From Actinomyces sp. oral taxon 170 str. F0386 (lineage in GTDB: Bacteria > Actinomycetota > Actinomycetes > Actinomycetales > Actinomycetaceae): a stretch of DNA of 38,456 bases. Under the pieces are notes generated by a model, which was given only the letters and a program-made list of their open reading frames with translations, made no database searches and was not told where the DNA came from. The position numbers and the translations under genes are program-made. Positions within the stretch are counted from its first letter, which is position 1, and the number at the start of each line of letters is the position of its first letter. Below are positions 31,460 through 38,456 of the stretch, in pieces. The stretch is taken from assembly GCF_000195595.1 (NCBI RefSeq), contig NZ_GL882553.1:4154-42609 (forward strand), written 5' to 3'.

Positions 31460-31879
31460 ATGATTATCTGGCGTGGCTGGAGCATTCTCAGCGTCTTCAT
31501 CACTCTGCTGATCGCGGGCATTGTGGCGTCGTCCCTCAATGCGCTTCTCGGCAGTGACAGCACGATGCTCTTGTCCGGGTACGGACTGGGACTCCTCTTG
31601 GCTGGTCTGGCCAACTACTTCTTCGGGCGACAGGTGAATGCCGTCGCCCCTGCCAAGAAAGTCGAGGCGATCAAGGAACAGATGCGTCACGAGATGTGGA
31701 ATCGCGTGGCGCAGGGGGCCTTTCAGGTAACGCCGGGAGCTGCGCCGCCGGCAACCCGCGAGGAGGCGCATCAGCGGGTCGAGTACCTCGTCGAGCGGAT
31801 CAGCGCCGACGGTACGAAGGGTCTGCGTAATATCCACATTCTTCTCTTCATCCCGGTCCAGTGGATCGGGGGCCGCTGA
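31460..31879 (+). CDS. Small membrane protein, unknown function
   Basis: 139 aa, not recognised. Two hydrophobic segments near the N-terminus (about 7-29, ILSVFITLLIAGIVASSLNALL; about 36-52, LLSGYGLGLLLAGLANYFFG) are followed by a cytoplasmic helical region (KKVEAIKEQMRHEMWNRVAQGAF, then REEAHQRVEYLVERISADG) that could mediate protein contacts. I chose ATG 31460 because TACCGT lies 6 nt upstream and the membrane segment begins right after; the frame is open back to 31331. It is divergent from ispF. Confidence 0.65.
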   Translation: MIIWRGWSILSVFITLLIAGIVASSLNALLGSDSTMLLSGYGLGLLLAGLANYFFGRQVNAVAPAKKVEAIKEQMRHEMWNRVAQGAFQVTPGAAPPATREEAHQRVEYLVERISADGTKGLRNIHILLFIPVQWIGGR

Positions 31880-31956
31880 GGGTGTACTGGCTGTGGTCCT
31901 GGTGGTCCTCTCGGTGGTCCTGCCCTTCACCGGCTGACTTCCGATCTAGGCGCCGC

Positions 31957-32067
31957 ACTGTACGAGGGTGGGGTGCTACTGGCCGACACAGGGGTGTACT
32001 GCATGATGGTCGGGGTGTCGGGCAGTGCGGTCGGGTGACGGCCAGTAGGTCCCGAGGTTCGTGGGGT
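31957..32067. repeat. 111-bp direct repeat, left copy (upstream of the DUF559 gene)
   Basis: It matches 33361-33471 over 111 bp with 5 substitutions, in the same orientation, 1404 bp apart. It contains a perfect internal inverted repeat, CTACTGGCCG (31976-31985) with CGGCCAGTAG (32039-32048). Inside that lies a second pair, CCGACAC (31983-31989) with GTGTCGG (32015-32021), so a transcript would fold into a hairpin. Confidence 0.9.
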
Positions 32068-32169
32068 CTCGAGTCCAACGCGGGGCCACACCCTCGAAAT
32101 TGAAACTCGGATCCACAGGGCTGAGTTGCGAAGGGCGCCCGACGGCGTCATTGCGCGCAGTCTTGAGAC

Positions 32170-33309
32170 ATGACGCCGCGATCATCGTCCTCCGGGCCCG
32201 ACCTCGATCTGCGTCCCCGCCTGGTGCGCACCACGCGCAGCTCCCGTAGAGGCTGTCTGCCGTCGTCGGCTTATATTCGTCTGGCTCGCGGCTACTACTG
32301 GCTGCCGGATCGTGACGCTGAGCGCTGGCAGCACCGTCACACCCTCTCGTTAGCGCGGGCCGTGGTCGCTCAACGAACCCAGCTCGCCGCCGCCTGCCTC
32401 TCGCACGCCTCCGCAGCCCTGGTGCTTGATCTCGACATGTTCTCCCAGGAACCCGATGTCTATCTCGCGGTGCCCAGCGCCCCTCGCCGGGTTCATGTCA
32501 CTCTGCCCCGCATCTGGGTGCCAGACCATGGAATACCCGTTTCGATCTCGGATGACTCTGTGGGACCCTCCTCCTGCCGTGGCATCACCCTGTGGCGACG
32601 ACACCTCACTCTGAGTTCCAACGAGGTTGTGCCGGTGGGGCGGGTGGTGACGACGACGGCGTTGCGCACGGCTTACGACTGCGCCTTCGACGAGCCGCCG
32701 CACAATGCCCTCGCCATCGCCGACTCCGTGCTGCGCCGCTGCTGCCGACCGAACCGGGAGAGGCCCGAGCTGTGCCAGGCGGCGACTGCCCGGGTGAGGC
32801 AGGAGTGGGCGCACATGCTCGAGCGTGAACCGAGACGTCGTGGTGTGGCTCAGGCACGGGCGGTGCTCGGCCTGGCGACGCCGTTCGCCGAGTCCGTGCT
32901 TGAGAGTGCGGTGCGGTGGCTGGTCCTCGTCCTGGGCCTGCCGATCCCGCAGGTGCAGCACCCCATTGACACTCCTGAGGGGTGCTGGTGGGTGGATCTG
33001 TGCTGGCCTGGTCAGAGGCTCGTCCTGGAGGTCGACGGCAGGAAGAAGTACCAGGGCTCCGAGGACCTGTGGAAGGAGAAACGGCGTCAGGACGGGATCG
33101 AGACGCAGGGGTGGACGGTGCTGCGCGTGTCCTACGGCGACATGATGCGGCCCGACAGGCTTGGTGCGAAGATCCTGACGCGGTTTCCACCAGCAGAGGT
33201 CGCGCGCCTGCGGCCCCGGCAAGACCTGGCATGGACGGGGATGCGCCTGGAGACGGGCCTGCGTGAGGCCTCGTTGCTGGGCCGGCGGCTTCCCCGAGGA
33301 GCGGGCTGA
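32170..33309 (+). CDS. DUF559-domain (Vsr-like endonuclease fold) protein
   Basis: 379 aa. The N-terminal region resembles the winged-helix AbiEi-like module often fused to DUF559 (RGYYWLPDRDAERWQHRHTL, then a SHASAALVLDLDMF segment). The C-terminal DUF559 region has a PD-(D/E)XK-like signature: ESAVRWLVLVLGLP, WVDLCWPGQRLVLEVDGRKKYQG with candidate catalytic D and E-x-D, then KEKRRQDGIETQGWTVLRVSYGDM. Such proteins are common in actinobacterial genomes and their function is not established. The gene is bracketed by the 111-bp repeats. The start is ATG 32170; no Shine-Dalgarno sequence is seen, and CAGTCT lies 6 nt upstream. Confidence 0.8.
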   Translation: MTPRSSSSGPDLDLRPRLVRTTRSSRRGCLPSSAYIRLARGYYWLPDRDAERWQHRHTLSLARAVVAQRTQLAAACLSHASAALVLDLDMFSQEPDVYLAVPSAPRRVHVTLPRIWVPDHGIPVSISDDSVGPSSCRGITLWRRHLTLSSNEVVPVGRVVTTTALRTAYDCAFDEPPHNALAIADSVLRRCCRPNRERPELCQAATARVRQEWAHMLEREPRRRGVAQARAVLGLATPFAESVLESAVRWLVLVLGLPIPQVQHPIDTPEGCWWVDLCWPGQRLVLEVDGRKKYQGSEDLWKEKRRQDGIETQGWTVLRVSYGDMMRPDRLGAKILTRFPPAEVARLRPRQDLAWTGMRLETGLREASLLGRRLPRGAG

Positions 33310-33360
33310 GGCTGCGTTCAAAAGGGGTGGACGGCCTGTTCTGCCGCCGTTCGAGTCCCT

Positions 33361-33471
33361 ACTGCACGAGGATGGGGTGCTACTGGCCGACACAGGGGTG
33401 TACTGCATGATGGTCGGGGTGTCGGGCAGTGCGGTCAGGTGACGGCCAATAGGTCCCGAGGTTCGTGGAGT
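33361..33471. repeat. 111-bp direct repeat, right copy (downstream of the DUF559 gene)
   Basis: Second copy of 31957-32067 with five differences. The right arm of the internal inverted repeat is CGGCCAATAG here, so one pair of the 10-bp stem is lost. It lies between the convergent DUF559 and ung genes, where the hairpin could also act as a terminator. Confidence 0.9.
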
Positions 33472-33493
33472 GGGCGCGAGGCGGGTGCGGGTG

Positions 33494-34171
33494 TCAGGGC
33501 AGGCGCCAGTCGACGGGGGAGGCCCCCATCTCGGTGAGGATCGTGTTGGCGCGGCTGAAGGGGCGCGAGCCGAAGAACCCGCGCGAGGCGGACAGCGGGG
33601 AGGGGTGCGGCGAGGCGATGACCGGCGTCTGGCCCAGCATCGGGGTCAGCGACTGCGCCGGCCGCCCCCACAGGATCGCCACGAGCGGGCCACCGCGCTC
33701 CACCAGCGCCTCGATGGCCCGCTGCGTCACCTTCTCCCAGCCCCAGCCCTTGTGCGAGGCCGGTGCTCCGGGTCGGACGGTGAGAACCCGGTTGAGCAGC
33801 ATGACGCCCTGCTCGCACCACGGCGTCAGGTCCCCCGACGTCGGCTGGGGCACGCCCAGGTCGCTGACCAGCTCGCGGAAGATGTTCTCCAGGCTGCGTG
33901 GGGGCCGCACACCGGGCGCCACCGAGAAGCTCAGCCCCATGGGGTGCCCCGGAGTGGGGTAGGGGTCCTGCCCGACGATGAGGACACGCACATCGTCCAT
34001 CGGGTAGGTGAAGGCGCGCAGCACGTCCGTTCCCGCCGGGAGATATCCGACGCCGGAGGCCACCTCCTCGCGCAGCCGCTCCCCGATCTCATGGATCGTG
34101 GGCTCCACGGGTGCGAGGGCCTGCGCCCAGGAGGGGTCGATGATTTCGGACAGGGGCTTGGCGGTTGTCAC
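33494..34171 (-). CDS. ung: Uracil-DNA glycosylase (family 1)
   Basis: Removes uracil from DNA in base excision repair. 225 aa, a normal length. It has the water-activating motif [18 protein letters not shown] (D69 catalytic), the [14 protein letters not shown] segment, and the DNA-minor-groove loop [13 protein letters not shown] with the catalytic His. The start is GTG 34171: TAGGCT (34178-34183 on the minus strand) lies 6 nt upstream and no Shine-Dalgarno sequence is present, so the mRNA is probably leaderless. It is divergent from the LytR_C gene. Confidence 0.95.
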   Translation of the reverse strand: MTTAKPLSEIIDPSWAQALAPVEPTIHEIGERLREEVASGVGYLPAGTDVLRAFTYPMDDVRVLIVGQDPYPTPGHPMGLSFSVAPGVRPPRSLENIFRELVSDLGVPQPTSGDLTPWCEQGVMLLNRVLTVRPGAPASHKGWGWEKVTQRAIEALVERGGPLVAILWGRPAQSLTPMLGQTPVIASPHPSPLSASRGFFGSRPFSRANTILTEMGASPVDWRLP

Positions 34172-34177
34172 GCTGCG

Positions 34178-34183
34178 AGCCTA
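34178..34183 (-). promoter_or_regulatory. -10 box for a probable leaderless transcript (ung)
   Basis: TAGGCT on the minus strand, then 6 nt, then GTG 34171. No good -35 match. Confidence 0.45.
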
Positions 34184-34283
34184 ACGGTCCGGCACCGGCG
34201 CCCGCAGGATCTTTCCGGGCCCGATGTCACGGTGATGTGAGTCGGACGTGACGAGCAATACCCACGAACGACGCTCGGACCGG

Positions 34284-34289
34284 TATCTT
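34284..34289 (+). promoter_or_regulatory. -10 box for a probable leaderless transcript (LytR_C gene)
   Basis: TATCTT is followed by 6 nt and GTG 34296. It decides the start over the in-frame ORF that opens at 34248. Confidence 0.5.
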
Positions 34290-34295
34290 GTGAGG

Positions 34296-34934
34296 GTGAG
34301 CAACTATGACTACCCCGAGGACGAGTTCGACGTCGGCGAGGATGACGGCCCGGTTCCGGTGGGCGTGCACCGCGCTCAGGTGCCTCGGTGGCGCAGCTGG
34401 GTGCCGCTGCTGGCCATCCTCATCATTGTCCCGGCGCTCGCCTGGGGCGCTGTGACGCTGTTCCTCAACGGCTCGGGCGGTGGCTCGTCGGATGCGGTCT
34501 CGTCGACCCAGCCCGCCCAGAGCGGACAGGCCGGCAAGAACCAGGCCTCGGGCGGGAAGACCGCTGAGGCCTCCAAGCCCGCCGACAACAAGTCCGCCGA
34601 CGCCTCGGCCAAGCCCAGCGCCTCCGCGAGCGCCACGGGCAACATCGACTTCAACACCGGGGTCACCGTGTCCAACGGGACGGAGACCAGCGGCCTGGCC
34701 AAGGGGGCCGGCGACAAGCTCACCAACGGGGGCTTCACCGCGGTGAATGTCACCCCCGGGATCTACGAGAACGCGGAGCCGGCCAAGTCAACGGTCTACT
34801 TCGGCTCCCCGGAGAACCGCCCCGCGGCCGAGGAGGTCGGCAAGAAGCTGGGGATCACGAACGTGGTGGAGAGCGCTGAGAACGCGCAGTCCAACCCGAT
34901 CGTCGTCATCCTGCGAGATGACTACAAGGCCTGA
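34296..34934 (+). CDS. LytR_C domain membrane protein
   Basis: 212 aa from GTG 34296. A short acidic cytoplasmic N-terminus (NYDYPEDEFDVGEDDG) precedes one membrane segment (about 33-56, SWVPLLAILIIVPALAWGAVTLFL). An extracellular Ser/Ala/Lys/Gly-rich linker follows (about 60-115), then a C-terminal LytR_C domain (GVTVSNGTETSGLAKGAGDKL, VVESAENAQSNPIVVILRDDY). Such proteins occur beside LCP (LytR-CpsA-Psr) ligases and envelope genes; stand-alone LytR_C proteins have been linked to cell-wall polymer processes, but the role here is not visible. The secreted GH15 gene begins 16 bp downstream, so the two are probably co-transcribed. Confidence 0.85.
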   Translation: MSNYDYPEDEFDVGEDDGPVPVGVHRAQVPRWRSWVPLLAILIIVPALAWGAVTLFLNGSGGGSSDAVSSTQPAQSGQAGKNQASGGKTAEASKPADNKSADASAKPSASASATGNIDFNTGVTVSNGTETSGLAKGAGDKLTNGGFTAVNVTPGIYENAEPAKSTVYFGSPENRPAAEEVGKKLGITNVVESAENAQSNPIVVILRDDYKA

Positions 34935-34950
34935 CAGGTAGCACAGGCTC

Positions 34951-36483
34951 ATGCGGCCGCTGACGCGTCCCGGACGTCGTCGGATCCTGGCCCTTGCCGC
35001 GGCAGTCCCGCTCACCGCTGCCGCAGCCATCTGGGCCGGCCCGCGTTTACCGGGCCTGTCGCGCCGTGAGCCGACGCTGCTGAGCGAAGGCCTCGTCGTG
35101 GGCCCGGGAGGAGGCCTGTACCCCCTGGTCTCGGGCAGCTCGGGCAGCGCGATCTCCTACGTGCCGGGGACCCGTCTTCCCGAGGATTCCGCGTCGTGGG
35201 GGCTGACGACGTCGGAGCGTGACGCCCTGGTGCAGCAGGCGCTTGCGCGTCGCCGGACCGCCCGCCTTCCCTCAGGACGATGGAAGGACCTGGCCGACGC
35301 CGCCCTGGCCGATCTCCTGGCCCTCACCGGGCCGGCGCTCATGACGGGGCCGCCCGGCTCATCTCTGACGGCATCGGCATCGGTACCGGTGCAGAGCCCC
35401 GCGGTCGGCGCCGCGAGCAGGACGGAGCCGGCGAGCGGTGCCGCGCCCGGGACCGTGGACGAGGTCGTGCCGGAGCGCGAGAGCGCGCCGCAGGACGCTG
35501 AGCTCTTCCCGCCGGGGGCGGTGGTGGCCGCACCGGTCGGCAACTGGCGCTACGTCTGGCCGAGGGACGCCGCCTTCGCCGCGGCCGCCCTCAGCGCGGT
35601 CAACCTGCCGGCGGAGGCCCTCGGCGTCCTGACCAACCTGGCCTCCTGGCAACGGGACGACGGCGGTTTCGAGGCCCGCTACACCAGCAGCGGCCAGGTG
35701 CCCGATGACCGCCCCGCCCAGACCGACGGCGCGGGCTGGTTCCTGTGGGCCGCGGCCCGGCTCCTGGCCGACGGCGTCTCCGCTCCCGAGCTGAACGGCC
35801 CCTTGGGAACGCACCTGGTGCGCGCCGCCTCCCGGCTGCTGACGATCACGGACACACCCTCGCGCCTGCCCGCCTCCAGCCCCGACTACTGGGAGGTCGG
35901 CGAGACGGTGCTCACCCTGGGAACGGCCGCGTCGGTGCTCCTGGGGCTCGAGTCGGCGACGGCGCTGGCCCAGGCCGGCATCGACCCGGGGGCGTCTCCG
36001 GAGGTCCTGGCCGGCCGAGCCGCAACGGTACGTCGCGCCATGGAGCGGAACTTCGCCCCCGGCTGGGGGCGGCACATAGGACGCGACGACGTCGACGCCG
36101 CCATCGCCCTGGTCCTACCGCCTTTCACCCAGCCGCTGGCCGGGGCTCGCGCGGTGCGGGAGACCGCCGCCGCCCGCATGCGGCGCTCCGCCGGTGGTCT
36201 CGCCCCGGGCTCCGGTTGGCGGGACGACGGCGTCTCCTGGACTCCGGAGACCGCACTCATGGCCTGGTCGGCGCTGGCGCTGGGGAAGGAGGACGAGGCC
36301 GCCCGACTGCTGTCCTGGCTCGACGGGCACCGCACCGATGCCGGTGCCCTGCCGGAGAAGGTCGCGGCCGACGGCGCCCCGGCTGGTCCCGCGCCCCTGG
36401 CCTGGACCTGCGCACTCGTTCTGCTGGCCACCGCCGCACGCGAGCCGCGGGTGAGCGGTCGTGAGACGGGGCAGGACGGCTGA
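34951..36483 (+). CDS. Exported GH15-family (glucoamylase/trehalase-like) glycosidase
   Basis: 510 aa. The N-terminus has a twin-arginine-like signal, [22 protein letters not shown] loosely conserved region with an Ala/Ser/Pro-rich stretch (about 130-175) precedes the catalytic (alpha/alpha)6 barrel. Visible GH15 signatures are [13 protein letters not shown] (199-211), the catalytic acid region DYWEVGE with E315, and the catalytic base region GALPEKV with E469 followed by [12 protein letters not shown]. The product should inverting-hydrolyse an alpha-glucoside such as starch, dextrin or trehalose; the substrate is not visible. It overlaps no gene and follows the LytR_C gene by 16 bp. Signal type and exact cleavage site are uncertain. 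Confidence 0.82.
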   Translation: MRPLTRPGRRRILALAAAVPLTAAAAIWAGPRLPGLSRREPTLLSEGLVVGPGGGLYPLVSGSSGSAISYVPGTRLPEDSASWGLTTSERDALVQQALARRRTARLPSGRWKDLADAALADLLALTGPALMTGPPGSSLTASASVPVQSPAVGAASRTEPASGAAPGTVDEVVPERESAPQDAELFPPGAVVAAPVGNWRYVWPRDAAFAAAALSAVNLPAEALGVLTNLASWQRDDGGFEARYTSSGQVPDDRPAQTDGAGWFLWAAARLLADGVSAPELNGPLGTHLVRAASRLLTITDTPSRLPASSPDYWEVGETVLTLGTAASVLLGLESATALAQAGIDPGASPEVLAGRAATVRRAMERNFAPGWGRHIGRDDVDAAIALVLPPFTQPLAGARAVRETAAARMRRSAGGLAPGSGWRDDGVSWTPETALMAWSALALGKEDEAARLLSWLDGHRTDAGALPEKVAADGAPAGPAPLAWTCALVLLATAAREPRVSGRETGQDG

Positions 36484-36556
36484 GGGGATCGCGGCGGAGC
36501 CGGGGCGATTCCCTGCTTCGCCGTCGGAGGATTCGGCGTGGATCAGATCTGAGCGC

Positions 36557-36583
36557 CTTGCACTCAAGGACCGAGAGTGCCAG
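36557..36583 (+). promoter_or_regulatory. CIRCE-like element 1 (HrcA operator) of groEL2
   Basis: CTTGCACTC-N9-GAGTGCCAG keeps the core GCACTC/GAGTGC of the CIRCE consensus TTAGCACTC-N9-GAGTGCTAA, with four flank mismatches. It lies 173 bp before the groEL2 start. Confidence 0.6.
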
Positions 36584-36591
36584 CATTGCGG

Positions 36592-36618
36592 TTAGCACTC
36601 GGAGTCCTCGAGTGACAA
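36592..36618 (+). promoter_or_regulatory. CIRCE element 2 (HrcA operator) of groEL2
   Basis: The left arm TTAGCACTC is a perfect consensus half-site, the spacer is 9 bp, and the right arm GAGTGACAA has two mismatches. It sits 8 bp after the first element. HrcA repressor binding here would give heat-shock control. The left arm and a GACAAT downstream could double as promoter boxes. Confidence 0.75.
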
Positions 36619-36680
36619 TGCATCCACCAATGCAACCAAGTTCATCCAGGCTGGAACGTGAGGACCGGCGTCGGGCGTGA

Positions 36681-38378
<1,698 letters not shown>

Positions 38379-38438
38379 TCGACGTGACTCCTCAGGAGGC
38401 AGTCGACCCCCGATAGCCCGGCCGCGACGCCGGTCGGG
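38379..38438 (+). terminator. Candidate terminator hairpins after groEL2
   Basis: TCGAC/GTCGA outer pairs with an inner CTCC-TCA-GGAG (38379-38406) form one hairpin directly after the stop codon. A second stem, CCGGC/GCCGG, lies at 38418-38433. Neither has a U-tract, and which one terminates is unclear. Confidence 0.35.
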
Positions 38439-38456
38439 TCCGGGACCTGGCGGCGG

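Noticed and set aside
32170-33309. DUF559 gene as an insertion-sequence transposase
   Set aside because: No DDE, HUH or recombinase signature and no terminal inverted repeats; the flanks are direct repeats and the protein matches DUF559.

Overview
The window is high-GC DNA from an actinobacterium. The best guess is an oral Actinomyces or close relative. This rests on an msiK-type sugar ABC ATPase, a LytR_C envelope protein, a monocistronic GroEL2 with a Gly-Met-rich tail behind CIRCE sites, a long secreted levanase and a complete mannose-class PTS. The genus is inferred from gene content, not measured.

Layout. 1-2708 (-) holds most of a secreted GH32 fructanase that runs off the left edge, with a promoter and an 18-bp palindromic operator. 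2987-5955 (+) holds a PspC protein and glutamine-dependent NAD synthetase. 6258-9152 (+) is a mannose-class PTS operon (EIIA, EIIB, EIIC, EIID) closed by a 12-bp hairpin terminator. 9337-12619 (+) holds three related HAD phosphatases and a small membrane protein. 12646-14640 (-) holds a GNAT acetyltransferase and a serpin lipoprotein. 14939-16303 (+) is a PAS protein. 16352-21201 (-) holds RlmC, tRNA-Thr(UGU), a DsbA-like thioredoxin and a polytopic Ser/Thr kinase. 21586-24949 (+) holds a probable msiK leader RNA, MsiK, a DUF4032 kinase-like protein and a small membrane protein. 25020-26418 is a divergent NAD(P)-binding protein/TetR pair around a 34-bp operator. 26444-31381 (-) holds an unrecognised 413-aa protein, RlmB, CysS and IspF. 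31460-33471 holds a small membrane protein and a DUF559 gene flanked by two 111-bp direct repeats. 33494-36483 holds Ung (-), a LytR_C protein and a secreted GH15 enzyme. 36557-38378 is CIRCE-controlled groEL2.

How the genes may work together. The levanase and the mannose-class PTS recall the levDEFG-sacC arrangement of Bacillus subtilis: extracellular fructan cleavage followed by PTS uptake. The HAD phosphatases just downstream may act on sugar phosphates. MsiK would energise sugar ABC transporters encoded elsewhere. Much of the rest is housekeeping.

The most unusual signals are: the repeat-flanked DUF559 cassette; a perfect 32-bp palindrome between ispF and a divergent gene; a 19-bp inverted repeat between two HAD genes; and at least seven genes whose start codon lies 6-7 nt after a TANNNT -10 box, which implies widespread leaderless transcription.
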